Source: Hymenobacter sp. (GTDB lineage Bacteria; Bacteroidota; Bacteroidia; Cytophagales; Hymenobacteraceae). Taken from it: a DNA stretch of 41,408 bases. Position numbers and translations under genes: made by a program. The notes beneath the pieces were generated by a model. That model had not been told where the DNA came from. It made no database searches and saw only the letters and a program-made list of their open reading frames with translations. This document shows, piece by piece, positions 1-7,152 of the stretch. The stretch is from positions 1 through 41,408 of the forward strand of contig JANXOE010000187.1 in NCBI GenBank assembly GCA_025353745.1, in the 5' to 3' direction. Positions within the stretch are counted from its first letter, which is position 1. Every line of letters starts with the position of its first letter.

Positions 1-156
1 CGCGGCACCCGCCACCACCCCGGCCAGAACGTGGGCATCGGCAAGGACCACACGCTATTCGCGCTGATTGACGGCACAGTGCAGTTCAACAAAGGCCGCA
101 AGGACCGTTCGTTCGTGACGGTAGTTCCGGCCGTAACCGAAGCCGCACAAGCCTAG
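1..156 (+). CDS. rpmA: 50S ribosomal protein L27, C-terminal part (5' end outside window)
   Basis: The frame is open from the first base and encodes the C-terminal 51 residues of L27, a large-subunit protein that reaches the peptidyl-transferase centre. The segment [21 protein letters not shown] followed by DGTVQF is the conserved L27 core, including the HPG and GKDHTLFA motifs. The reading ends with a TAG at 154-156 after an Ala-rich tail. An intrinsic terminator follows about 30 bases later, so this is the last gene of its transcription unit (commonly rplU-rpmA). Only the 5' truncation limits the call. Confidence 0.95.
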   Translation, partial: RGTRHHPGQNVGIGKDHTLFALIDGTVQFNKGRKDRSFVTVVPAVTEAAQA

Positions 157-185
157 CTTTAAAGTGATTCGCCCTCGGGCTTGTA

Positions 186-216
186 AAAGGGCTGCTCCTA
201 TTTGGGGCAGCCCTTT
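186..216 (+). terminator. intrinsic terminator after rpmA
   Basis: AAAGGGCTGC(T)CC and GGGGCAGCCCTTT form a stem of about 12 pairs around a short TATTT loop, ending in a T run. It lies 30 bases past the rpmA stop, with no other + strand gene nearby. Confidence 0.85.
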
Positions 217-268
217 TCTGGGTTCGGCTTCGCGTGATTAGGGCAACTGTATGGCCCTGGCGCGCCGC

Positions 269-682
269 TCACGAGTCGAGGCGCACGTACACCCCTTCGA
301 GGTAGAAGATGTTGTGGGGCTGGGGGTCGTCCTCGCCTTCTTCGTCGGCGGGGTAGGTCACGGACAGCTTCAGGGCCACGCCGGGCAGGGGCACGGGCGG
401 CTCGTCGTCGGAATTAAATTCGAGCAGCGCGGGCCACTCACTGGCGGCCAGCGCGTCGGCCACCGCTTCCTGGAGGGCATCGGCGCGGTCGGCGGCCAGG
501 CGCAGCAACGTGTCGAGGGATTGAAACGGCAGGGCGAGGTGAAAAAAATGCAGCTCGTGGTCGAAATTAGTGGTGGCCCACACGGTCACGTCGTCGGTGT
601 TGTCGAACACGATGGCCACGACGTGCAGCTGCTCCACAAAGAAGTCCACGTCGTCGGCGAGGCTGTCGCTCAGGAGTTTCAT
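269..682 (-). CDS. hypothetical acidic protein coupled to hemW
   Basis: A 137-residue protein that I do not recognise. Its ATG (680-682) overlaps the TGA of hemW (679-681) in an ATGA arrangement, so it is probably translated by coupling from the hemW message. It has no signal peptide or membrane segment. The N-terminal half has alternating hydrophobic residues that suggest beta strands (QLHVVAIVFDN, DVTVWATTNFDHELHFF), and a very acidic DEEGEDD stretch lies near residue 115. A small soluble cytoplasmic protein is likely. A link to HemW is suggested only by the overlap. Confidence 0.7.
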   Translation of the reverse strand: MKLLSDSLADDVDFFVEQLHVVAIVFDNTDDVTVWATTNFDHELHFFHLALPFQSLDTLLRLAADRADALQEAVADALAASEWPALLEFNSDDEPPVPLPGVALKLSVTYPADEEGEDDPQPHNIFYLEGVYVRLDS

Positions 683-1827
683 GCAACCGGGGCGGCGGCT
701 TGGAACAGCTCCAGCGTAATCTGGTCGGCCAGCAGCTTGCCCGCATCGGTCAAAGTAAGCACTTCCTGTTGGATGGTGGCCCAGCCCTGGGCCGTGAGGG
801 CCCCCAGGTAAGCGGGGTGGGCGGCCCGCAGGTCGAGGCCCAGCGCGTCGCGCAGGTGGGCCAGGTCGCAGCCCCGGGCGGTGCGCAAGGTGGTGAGCAG
901 GTACTCGTTGGCCCGGTCGCGGGCCGTGAGCTCCTCCACCGTGGCGGGCACCGTGCCGCGCTCGAGCACGGCGGCCACGTACTGCGGGTTGTTGGCCACC
1001 GTGAACTGGCGGTTCTGGCCGTCGAAGGAATGGGCGCTGGGGCCCACGCCCAGGTAGGGCACGCCGCGCCAGTAGTTGCCGTTGTGGCGCGACTCGCGGC
1101 CCGGCCGGCTGAAGTTGCTGATTTCGTACTGCCCGTAGCCGTGGGCGCGCATCTGGGCCAGCAACAGCTCGAATTGCACGGCCACGAACTCGTCGGGCGG
1201 CGCGGCAAACGTGCCCTTGCCCTGGCGGCGGCCCAGCACGGTGTCGGGCTCGATGGTGAGGGCATAGGCCGAAACGTGGGGCACGTCCAGGGCAAAGGCG
1301 TTGGCCAGGTCGGCTTCCCAGACGTGGTGGCCGGGGGCGGGCACGCCGTAAATCAAGTCGATGGAAATATTTTCGAAGCCCGCGGCCTGGGCACGGCGCA
1401 CGGCCGTGGTCGATTCCTGGGCGTTGTGGGCGCGGTTCATCAGCCGCAGGTGCGGCTCGTAAAAGCTTTGCAGGCCGATGCTGAGGCGGTTGACGGCGGT
1501 GGCGGCCAGCTCGGCCAGCTTGGGGGCCGTCAGGTCGTCGGGGTTGGCTTCGAGGGTGATTTCCGCCCCCGGCGCCACCGCAAAATGCCGGTGGACGGCC
1601 CCAAAAATTGCGTCCAGCTCGGCCGCCGTGAGCAGCGACGGGGTACCGCCGCCGAAATAAATCGTGTCGAGCACCGGGGAGGGCCCCAGGTAGTCCGCCC
1701 GCAGCGCAATTTCCTGCGCAATGGCGTCCACCAAGCGGCTTTTCAGCGCCAGCGAGGTGCTGAAATGGAAGTCGCAGTAGGAGCAGGCCTGCTTGCAGAA
1801 CGGGATGTGGAGGTAGAGGCCGGGCAT
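679..1827 (-). CDS. hemW: radical SAM heme chaperone HemW
   Basis: HemW (formerly called HemN-like oxygen-independent coproporphyrinogen oxidase) binds heme and a 4Fe-4S cluster and is thought to deliver heme to membrane proteins. The CxxxCxxC cluster motif is at residues 11, 15 and 18 (IPFCKQACSYCDF) and the SAM-binding GGGTPS at about 59-64. The 382-residue length fits the family. I start at the ATG at 1825-1827; an in-frame TTG three codons upstream is less likely. HemW lacks the extra cysteine that true HemN oxidases have beside the cluster, and here C18 is followed by Asp-Phe as in HemW. The next gene overlaps its stop. An Omp85-type gene diverges from the other side, so the 74-base gap must hold both promoters. 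Confidence 0.92.
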   Translation of the reverse strand: MPGLYLHIPFCKQACSYCDFHFSTSLALKSRLVDAIAQEIALRADYLGPSPVLDTIYFGGGTPSLLTAAELDAIFGAVHRHFAVAPGAEITLEANPDDLTAPKLAELAATAVNRLSIGLQSFYEPHLRLMNRAHNAQESTTAVRRAQAAGFENISIDLIYGVPAPGHHVWEADLANAFALDVPHVSAYALTIEPDTVLGRRQGKGTFAAPPDEFVAVQFELLLAQMRAHGYGQYEISNFSRPGRESRHNGNYWRGVPYLGVGPSAHSFDGQNRQFTVANNPQYVAAVLERGTVPATVEELTARDRANEYLLTTLRTARGCDLAHLRDALGLDLRAAHPAYLGALTAQGWATIQQEVLTLTDAGKLLADQITLELFQAAAPVA

Positions 1828-1901
1828 GGGCGGCAAAACGGGGGTGGATGCCGTTTTACATTCGGGAAATTAAACGCCGGCTGGCGCGTTATCGTCCCCG
1901 A

Positions 1902-3773
1902 ATGTACGTCCGGTTTTTTCTGCGTTTTGGCTGGGCGCTGGGCCTGGCGCTGCTCCTGGCCCGGGGCCCTGCCCGCGCCCAAACCCCCACCCTCGACCCC
2001 GCCGCGCCCAGCCTGCCGGGGCTGGCCCCGCCGCCGGTGCCGCCGCCCGCCGCGCCGCCCGCCGCGGAGGGCCCCCGGCGCGGGCAGCACCCGCGGGTGC
2101 TGCGCCTCGACGCGCCCCCCGCCGACGGGGCCCGGCTGCGGCGCTACAAGCCCCGGGCCGCAGTGCCCGACTCGCTCGGGGCGCTGCGCGAAATCCGGGA
2201 GCTGGTGCTGGCGCTGCAAGGCGACGCTTATTTAACGGCCTCGGCCGACGAAATCCGCTGGGGACCGGACACGGTGCGGGCGCGCATTTTCGTGGGCGAG
2301 GCCTTCCGGTGGGCCTATTTGCGCAACGGCAACCTCGGCGACGGCCTGCTGACGCGCGCCGGCTACCGCGAGCGGCTCTACCGCCAGGCCCCCTTCCGGC
2401 CCGCCGACTGGGCCCGATTGCAGGAGCGCGTGCTCACGGAAGCCGAAAACCAGGGCTACCCCTTCGCCACGGTGGGCCTCGACTCGGTGCGGCTGGCCGG
2501 CCACACCATTGCCGGGCGCGTGGTGCTGAAGCGCGGCCGGGCGGTGGTGTTCGACTCGCTGCAAATCGTGGGCTCGACCAAAACGCGCAAGCAGTTTCTC
2601 ACCAAGTACTTGCAGATTTTTCCGGGCCAGCCCTACAGCCAGCAGCGGGTGCAGGCCGCCGCCCAGCTCCTGCGCCAGCTGCCCTACGTGAAGCTGCGGG
2701 CCGAGCCGGAAGTGCGCTTCGCCCGGGGCCGGGCGCGGGTGTACCTGCTGCTCGACGACCGGCCCTCGAACCAGTTCGACGCCATCGTGGGCGTGCTGCC
2801 GGGGGCCGGCGCGGGCAAGGGCGTGCAGTTCACCGGCGACGTCACCATCAACCTGCGCAACCTGAAGGGCGGCGGCAAGCAGGTGGGCCTGCAGTTTCGC
2901 AAGCTCGACGCGCTGTCGCAGCTGCTGGATATTCAGTACGTGCACCCCAACTTTTTCGGCACGCCGCTCGAAGTGGCCGGCAGCTTCAACCTCTACAAGC
3001 AAACCGACGCTTTCCTCACCGTTCGGCCGCGCCTGCAGGTCACCTACCCCTCGGCGCGGGCCGGGCGGCTCACGTTTTTTGTGGAGCAGCGCAACTCGCG
3101 GCTGTTCACCGACAGCGCCGCCTCCAGGGCCCTCACGGCGCTGCCCGAAAACATCGATTCGCAGTACACTTCCTACGGCCTGAGCTACGCCTGGAACACG
3201 CTCGACGACCTGTTTTTTCCGCACCGCGGCTACCTGCTCACCGGCCAGGCCGCCGTGGGCACCAAAACCATCACCAAAAACCCCGACCTGAACGACACGC
3301 TCTACCAGCGGCTGCCGCTGCGCTCGACGCAGGTGGCCCTGGCGCTGCGGGCCGAGCGCTACACGGCCGTGGGCCGGGCCGGGGTGCTGCTGCTGCGCGT
3401 GCGCGGCGAAAGCCTGGCCAACCAGCGCCTGTTTCTAAACGAGATGTTTCGGCTGGGAGGGTTGAATTCGCTGCGCGGCTTCAACGAGAACCAGTTCTAC
3501 GCCAGCAGCTACGCCGTGGCCACGGCCGAGTACCGGCAGTTCATCGGGGCCGAGTCGTACGTGTTTTTATTCGCCGACCAGGCGTATTTCCGGCACGAAT
3601 TGGTGAGCGACAAATACCACGACCAGCCCACGGGGCTGGGCGCGGGCATCAGCTTCCGCACGCCGGCGGGGCTGTTTCAGTTCGTGTATTCGGTGGGGCA
3701 GTCGGGCAGCGCCAACCAGCACTTTGCGCTGGGCAATTCCAAGATTCACTTCGGTATTACGAACCGATTTTGA
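1902..3773 (+). CDS. Omp85/BamA-TamA family outer-membrane protein
   Basis: Outer-membrane beta-barrel of the Omp85 superfamily, which inserts or translocates proteins across the outer membrane. The ATG at 1902 gives a good signal peptide (MYVRFFLRF then a Leu/Ala core ending ARAQ); an ATG at 1848 in the same frame would add 18 basic residues and is less likely. A Pro/Ala-rich stretch (about residues 27-60) is followed by an unassigned domain. One clear POTRA-like repeat (about 205-285, with FDSLQIVGS and LPYVKLRAEPEV) comes next, then a barrel from about 290 to 623. The Omp85 lid motif appears as SLRGFNE near residue 525, and the chain ends in a strand finishing with Phe (FGITNRF), as outer-membrane insertion signals do. 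With only one clear POTRA and a Pro-rich start it is not the essential BamA; substrate unknown. Confidence 0.85.
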   Translation: MYVRFFLRFGWALGLALLLARGPARAQTPTLDPAAPSLPGLAPPPVPPPAAPPAAEGPRRGQHPRVLRLDAPPADGARLRRYKPRAAVPDSLGALREIRELVLALQGDAYLTASADEIRWGPDTVRARIFVGEAFRWAYLRNGNLGDGLLTRAGYRERLYRQAPFRPADWARLQERVLTEAENQGYPFATVGLDSVRLAGHTIAGRVVLKRGRAVVFDSLQIVGSTKTRKQFLTKYLQIFPGQPYSQQRVQAAAQLLRQLPYVKLRAEPEVRFARGRARVYLLLDDRPSNQFDAIVGVLPGAGAGKGVQFTGDVTINLRNLKGGGKQVGLQFRKLDALSQLLDIQYVHPNFFGTPLEVAGSFNLYKQTDAFLTVRPRLQVTYPSARAGRLTFFVEQRNSRLFTDSAASRALTALPENIDSQYTSYGLSYAWNTLDDLFFPHRGYLLTGQAAVGTKTITKNPDLNDTLYQRLPLRSTQVALALRAERYTAVGRAGVLLLRVRGESLANQRLFLNEMFRLGGLNSLRGFNENQFYASSYAVATAEYRQFIGAESYVFLFADQAYFRHELVSDKYHDQPTGLGAGISFRTPAGLFQFVYSVGQSGSANQHFALGNSKIHFGITNRF

Positions 3774-3813
3774 TCCAGAAGGCTGCCATTGTGCAATTTT
3801 TGGGGCCTAATAA

Positions 3814-3870
3814 CCGCCACATTGGCCGAATACCGGTATTAGCAAAGATAATAGGCGGCCAATGTGGCGG
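3814..3870. repeat. 15-bp perfect inverted repeat with a nested 12-bp palindrome
   Basis: CCGCCACATTGGCCG (3814-3828) and its exact reverse complement (3856-3870) flank a 27-base interval that begins with the perfect palindrome AATACCGGTATT (3829-3840). A minus-strand TATCTTTG (3843-3850) lies in the rest of the interval. The element lies in the 183-base gap between the Omp85 gene and hsp20. The right arm is not followed by a T run, so it is not a classical terminator. It may be a REP-like element or a regulator site. Confidence 0.75.
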
Positions 3871-3956
3871 AAAAGCCCATCCGGCGGCGGGGCCCTGGGC
3901 GTGGTACGGGCTTTGATAAGTGTGGGTGCGGCCGTTCCTAACACCGGCTCCCTGCC

Positions 3957-4340
3957 ATGAAACTCATCACCTCGAAAACCATCCGCGAATTCGCCCCCCA
4001 GCTCGACCTGCTCAACACCATCGGTGGGGGCGTGGCCCAGCCGCAGGTGCGCCTCGACAAGCGCGAAAAAGGCGTGATTCTGCGCGTGGCGCTGCCTTCG
4101 GCTTCGCCCGAAAGCTTCCACGTGGCCCTGCACAACCAGCGCCTGACCGTGTACGGGGCCTACCGCCACCAGCCCGACGACGAGCTGTCGGCCCCGCTTT
4201 TCGTGCGCGTGCTCGACCTGCCCGCCAACCTCGACGCGGCCCGCATCGACGCCGTGCAGGAGGGCCCCGAGCTGCGCGTGCGCATCCCCTACAAACGCCT
4301 CAACGACGGGCCCCGCGAGCTGGACATCCGCCGCGACTGA
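3957..4340 (+). CDS. Hsp20 / alpha-crystallin family small heat-shock protein
   Basis: A 127-residue protein with a CS/alpha-crystallin-type beta sandwich. It starts with strands around GVILRVALPSASPESFHVAL and QRLTVYG, and later has FVRVLDLPANLDAARIDA and the final strand LRVRIPY. These match the order of beta strands in small heat-shock proteins, which bind unfolding proteins without ATP. The typical C-terminal IxI anchor is represented only by VRIPY and there is little N-terminal extension, so oligomerisation may be modest. It is monocistronic: a 183-base gap lies upstream and a strong terminator follows at 4435-4462. No heat-shock operator was recognised. Confidence 0.8.
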   Translation: MKLITSKTIREFAPQLDLLNTIGGGVAQPQVRLDKREKGVILRVALPSASPESFHVALHNQRLTVYGAYRHQPDDELSAPLFVRVLDLPANLDAARIDAVQEGPELRVRIPYKRLNDGPRELDIRRD

Positions 4341-4356
4341 GCTCCCTTTTTATACC

Positions 4357-4408
4357 GCCGGGACCGACCGGCACCGCCGTCCGTTGGATAGGGCCGGGAC
4401 CGACCGGC
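4357..4408 (+). repeat. 16-bp direct repeat
   Basis: GCCGGGACCGACCGGC occurs at 4357-4372 and again, identical, at 4393-4408. Each copy is nearly self-complementary at its ends (GCCGG...CCGGC). The pair sits just after the hsp20 stop and before its terminator. No function is evident. Confidence 0.6.
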
Positions 4409-4434
4409 CAACTTTTTTGTCTTCGACTGCTTTC

Positions 4435-4462
4435 CCACCGCCCGCCAGCGGTGGTTTTTTTT
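4435..4462 (+). terminator. intrinsic terminator after hsp20
   Basis: CCACCG and CGGTGG form a six-pair stem with an eight-base loop, followed by eight T residues (4455-4462). It runs almost to the stop codon of the converging minus-strand gene at 4466. Confidence 0.8.
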
Positions 4463-4465
4463 GCC

Positions 4466-4789
4466 CTAAAACAGCGGAATCAGCAGCACGAAGCTCATGG
4501 CCAGGGCCAGGTAGAACCAGCCCAGCACCTGCCCGCGGTAGCGGCGCGGCAAGCGGTTGCCGAGCACCAGCAGGGCCCCGATTGCCAGGGCCAGGTGCAG
4601 CACCACGAAGGCCATGGTTTTCACCCAGTTGCTCACGATGGTGTTGTCGGCCTGGCGCTGGTTGCTCTCGCCCAGGCCCGACACGGCCCAGCGCAAAACG
4701 AAAAAAGCGGCCGTTTCGAAGGCGACGAACCCGAGCAGGCCGGCCAGCCGCGTTGCGGCGGGGGAGGGTTTTGGGGGCGCGTCGGCCAT
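4466..4789 (-). CDS. small integral membrane protein, function unknown
   Basis: A 107-residue protein with three likely membrane helices: residues about 15-37 (LAGLLGFVAFETAAFFVLRWAV), about 57-77 (MAFVVLHLALAIGALLVL) and about 88-107 (GWFYLALAMSFVLLIPLF). The N-terminal arm is Pro/Ala-rich and there is a polar loop (GLGESNQRQADNT) after helix 1. The ATG is at 4787-4789. I cannot place it in a named family. It is followed on the same strand by no other gene and converges with hsp20. Confidence 0.7.
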   Translation of the reverse strand: MADAPPKPSPAATRLAGLLGFVAFETAAFFVLRWAVSGLGESNQRQADNTIVSNWVKTMAFVVLHLALAIGALLVLGNRLPRRYRGQVLGWFYLALAMSFVLLIPLF

Positions 4790-4823
4790 GGCTGTTTTTT
4801 TGTGAAGAAAAAGCGGCCGGAAA

Positions 4824-5093
4824 TTACGGCCGGGGCCGTCCCAGCACTTCGGCCGTGCGCGTCCGCACGTAGAGGTCTTCTACCTTGGCCCGCGCCCAGG
4901 GCGTGCGGCGCAAAAAAACGAGGCTCGACTTGAGGCTGGGATTGTTGGCGAAACAGTTGATGCGCAGGCGCTCATCGAGGCCGGGCCAGCCGTAAGCGGC
5001 CAGCAGGTAGTCGAGGATGACGGCCAGCGTGACGCCGTGCAGCTCGCGGATGAGGTGGCCCGATTCGTCGCGGGCGTCGGCAGGATTGGGCAC
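4824..5093 (-). CDS. VF530 family (DUF2132) protein
   Basis: An 89-residue protein with the hallmarks of the VF530/DUF2132 family: [14 protein letters not shown] near the start, [15 protein letters not shown], then the signature [25 protein letters not shown]. Vibrio VF530 has a solved small helical fold and has been described as DNA-binding; the cellular role is not established. The start is a GTG at 5091-5093. A TATCTTCC, a poor match to the Bacteroidota -7 box, lies six bases upstream of it (5100-5107 on the + strand). The gene diverges from the GH25 gene. Confidence 0.85.
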   Translation of the reverse strand: MPNPADARDESGHLIRELHGVTLAVILDYLLAAYGWPGLDERLRINCFANNPSLKSSLVFLRRTPWARAKVEDLYVRTRTAEVLGRPRP

Positions 5094-5178
5094 GGCAGCG
5101 GAAGATAAAAAGAAAAAAGCTGGGACAAAGTTGGCACAAACCGGGTTGCCCTGGTGCGCGGCCCGCCCAAAGAGGCGT

Positions 5179-5186
5179 TATTTTTG
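5179..5186 (+). promoter_or_regulatory. Bacteroidota -7 promoter box for the GH25 gene
   Basis: TATTTTTG matches the TAnnTTTG consensus exactly and ends 16 bases before the ATG at 5203. No convincing TTG -33 box is at the usual 17-23 base spacing. Confidence 0.5.
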
Positions 5187-5202
5187 GCCAAGCTCGCGCC
5201 CC

Positions 5203-6054
5203 ATGCCCCGCCTCCGCTCCACTCCCATCGCTCCCCTTGTCCGCCCGAGCCGCTTTTGGCGGCGGCCGGCGGCGCGCTGGCTGGCAGCGGCACTGCTGGT
5301 GGCGTTGCTGGGGGCCGGCGGGTTCTACGCCCGCCATACCGTGCTGCTCAACCGCTACGCGCGCCGGGCCTGGGCCACGCTCACGCGCGGCGGCCTGACG
5401 GGCCGCGAGCGGACGCCGCTGCTGGCCGGCTACTCGGTGCACGGCATCGACGTGTCGGCCTACCAGGGGCGCATCGACTGGCCCGAGGTGGCGCGCCACG
5501 CCGTGCGCTTCGCCTTCATCAAAGCCAGCGAGGGCGTGCGCCTGCAGGACCCGCGCTTTGCCCGCAACTGGCGCGAGGCGCAGGCGGCGGGCATCTGCCG
5601 GGGGGCCTACCATTACTTTTTGCCCAACCGCGACGGGGCCGAGCAGGCCCGCTTGTTCATCCAAACCGTGCCGCTGGGGCCCGGCGACTTGCCGCCGGTG
5701 CTCGACGTGGAAGCCGCCCAGTTCCACGACGTGGCCCTGATGCGCCGCGAAGTAGCCGCTTGGCTGCGCCTGGTGGAGGCGCACTACGGCGTGAAGCCCA
5801 TCCTCTACTCCAACCACGGCTTCTACCGCCGCCACCTCGCCGGCCACTTCGACGACTACCCGCTCTGGCTGGCGCACTACGAGGTGGACCGCCCCGCCCT
5901 GCCGGCCAACAAGTGGATCATCTGGCAGCACTCCGACGAAGCCTACGTGCCCGGCATCCGCGGCACGGTCGATTTTAACGTGTTTCAGGGCAGCTACGCC
6001 GCCTTGCTGGCCCTGCGGGTGCCGGCGCACGCAGCCGGGGCCACGGCGCGCTGA
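5203..6054 (+). CDS. GH25 family lysozyme (membrane-anchored muramidase)
   Basis: A glycoside hydrolase 25 enzyme, which cleaves the MurNAc-GlcNAc bond of peptidoglycan. The 283-residue product starts at the ATG at 5203; in-frame sequence upstream has no support. A basic N-terminus and a hydrophobic helix (about residues 27-42, WLAAALLVALLGAGGFY) form a signal anchor. The catalytic domain starts near residue 77 with HGIDVSAYQGRIDWPEV. It includes FAFIKASEG, GAYHYF, the catalytic DxE in LPPVLDVEAAQ (about 168-170), ILYSNHGFY, PLWLAHYE and WQHSDE, and ends with VDFNVFQGSY. All are standard GH25 strand motifs. It is probably a periplasmic wall-remodelling enzyme. A terminator follows at 6069-6118. 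Confidence 0.92.
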   Translation: MPRLRSTPIAPLVRPSRFWRRPAARWLAAALLVALLGAGGFYARHTVLLNRYARRAWATLTRGGLTGRERTPLLAGYSVHGIDVSAYQGRIDWPEVARHAVRFAFIKASEGVRLQDPRFARNWREAQAAGICRGAYHYFLPNRDGAEQARLFIQTVPLGPGDLPPVLDVEAAQFHDVALMRREVAAWLRLVEAHYGVKPILYSNHGFYRRHLAGHFDDYPLWLAHYEVDRPALPANKWIIWQHSDEAYVPGIRGTVDFNVFQGSYAALLALRVPAHAAGATAR

Positions 6055-6068
6055 AGGGGCCGCCCACC

Positions 6069-6118
6069 AAAAAGCCGCCCGGCAGCGCTTCGGGCGAAGC
6101 AGCAGCCGGGCGGCTTTT
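6069..6118. terminator. bidirectional terminator between converging genes
   Basis: AAAAGCCGCCCGG pairs with CCGGGCGGCTTTT over 13 positions, with an inner GCTTCG/CGAAGC hairpin. A-run and T-run flanks let it work for the GH25 gene (+) and for the small secreted protein gene (-). Confidence 0.85.
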
Positions 6119-6143
6119 CAAAGGGCCCTGGCGGACCGGGCAA

Positions 6144-6350
6144 CTACATTTTGGGGGCCGGGGCGGGCGTCGCGGCCGGGGCGGCAGTGCTGTCGGCCGC
6201 CGCTTTGGTTTTTACTTTGTCTTTGCGGCCCTTTTCTTTCTTTGCCATTTTAGCTTCTTTCTTGGCCGCTTTGTCGTCGCCTTGGGCCGAAGCGTTGAAA
6301 AACGAAGCGGTAAGGGCAAGAACGGCAGCAAGTTTGAGAGTGGTTTTCAT
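6144..6350 (-). CDS. small secreted Lys/Ala-rich protein
   Basis: A 68-residue protein with a clear signal peptide (MKTTLKLAAVLALTASFF, cleavage likely after NASA or SAQ). It is followed by a highly basic KKEAKMAKKEKGRKDK stretch and an Ala/Pro/Thr-rich end (ATPAPAPKM). It is too low in complexity to assign to a family. The mature part would be an unstructured basic periplasmic or extracellular peptide. A similar Lys/Ala/Glu-rich tail ends the DUF6799-like protein at 7153-7659. Confidence 0.65.
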   Translation of the reverse strand: MKTTLKLAAVLALTASFFNASAQGDDKAAKKEAKMAKKEKGRKDKVKTKAAADSTAAPAATPAPAPKM

Positions 6351-6451
6351 GGTAAGCGAGAAAAACAGGTAAGAGAAAAAAAATGAAACTGTTCCGAAAG
6401 ATGGGGGACATCCTTGAATACAAGCCCAAAAGGCCCGCCGATACCCAAATC

Positions 6452-6859
6452 ATGTACGGTTGGGTTTGGGGCCGCCGGGCCGCTGCGGCGGCACTGGCCG
6501 CGGCGGGGCTGCTGGCCGGCGGCTGCGGCAGCAGCCGGCCGGGCTTCACGCAAACCGGCCAGGGCTCGTACTACGCCGACAAGTTCAACGGCCGGCCCAC
6601 GGCCAGCGGGGCCCGCTACCGGCCCGGCTACATGACGGCCGCCCACAACACGCTGCCCTTCGGCACCCGCATCCGGGTGACCAACGTGCGCAACGGCCGC
6701 TCGGTGAAGGTGACCGTGAACGACCGGGGGCCCCACGCGCCGGGGCGCATCGTCGACGTGTCGCGCAAGGCCGCCCGCCGCCTCGACCTGGTGCGGGCCG
6801 GCGTGGTGCCCGTGCGCCTCGAAGTCATCCGGGGGGGCCCGCGGGCGGCGGGGCGCTAG
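6452..6859 (+). CDS. RlpA-like double-psi beta-barrel lipoprotein
   Basis: The septal-ring RlpA family are outer-membrane lipoproteins that cleave or bind denuded peptidoglycan. I start at the ATG at 6452, which gives a lipoprotein signal ending LLAGG-C25; an upstream ATG at 6383 would add 23 polar residues. The double-psi barrel spans about residues 35-130: GSYYADKFNGRPTASG, TAAHNTLPFGTRIRVTNV, VKVTVNDRGP and IVDVSRKAARRLDL. The conserved His of AAHNTLPFGT and Asp of NDRGP, implicated in catalysis in the Pseudomonas enzyme, are both present. At 135 residues it is a minimal form with no SPOR domain, so it may not localise to the septum in the same way. It ends two bases before the -7 box of the next gene. 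Confidence 0.88.
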   Translation: MYGWVWGRRAAAAALAAAGLLAGGCGSSRPGFTQTGQGSYYADKFNGRPTASGARYRPGYMTAAHNTLPFGTRIRVTNVRNGRSVKVTVNDRGPHAPGRIVDVSRKAARRLDLVRAGVVPVRLEVIRGGPRAAGR

Positions 6860-6860
6860 C

Positions 6861-6868
6861 TATTTTTG
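6861..6868 (+). promoter_or_regulatory. -7 box with N4 spacing to a start codon
   Basis: TATTTTTG is followed by CCCC and then ATG (6873). In Bacteroidota the transcript starts a few bases after TAnnTTTG, so the mRNA would begin at or one base before the ATG. The same N4 spacing occurs before nadC, gpmI and oxyR. Confidence 0.6.
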
Positions 6869-6872
6869 CCCC

Positions 6873-7064
6873 ATGAACATCCGCAAGAAAGTAACCTGGA
6901 CGTGCCCGCCCGGCCTCGGCCGCTTCGCCGCCCTCGACCACTGGGTGCGCGCCGCCGAAGCCCAGGGCTGGACCGAGGCCGAAGTCCAGCTCGTGCTCGA
7001 CGAAGTGGTGGCCGCCGACGACGATGCCGCCGGCCGCGCGGTGCTGGCCTGGTATTCCGCCTGA
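6873..7064 (+). CDS. 63-residue hypothetical protein with predicted leaderless mRNA
   Basis: A short acidic protein with a basic N-terminus (MNIRKKVTWTCPPGLGRF), a helical middle (LDHWVRAAEAQGW) and a second helix (TEAEVQLVLDEVVAADDD). Strong GC bias at third positions and an exact TAnnTTTG-N4-ATG arrangement argue that it is a real gene. It has no signal peptide and no recognised family; the single Cys is followed by two Pro. It could be a small helical binding module. Function unknown. Confidence 0.65.
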   Translation: MNIRKKVTWTCPPGLGRFAALDHWVRAAEAQGWTEAEVQLVLDEVVAADDDAAGRAVLAWYSA

Positions 7065-7076
7065 GGCCGGGGGGCC

Positions 7077-7113
7077 AAAAAACAGGGCCGCCCGGCACCG
7101 GGCCGGACGGCCC
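7077..7113 (-). terminator. terminator for the DUF6799-like gene
   Basis: Read on the minus strand, GGGCCGTCCGGCC and CCGGGCGGCCC form a strong stem, followed by TG and six T residues (the A run at 7077-7082 on the + strand). Confidence 0.65.
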
Positions 7114-7152
7114 CGGGGGCCCAACTGTAGCTGTACGCCAACCGCCCGGCGC

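Noticed and set aside
5017-5202. Longer GH25 lysozyme starting at 5017
   Set aside because: The extra 62 residues overlap the VF530 gene on the other strand and would displace the signal anchor from the N-terminus.
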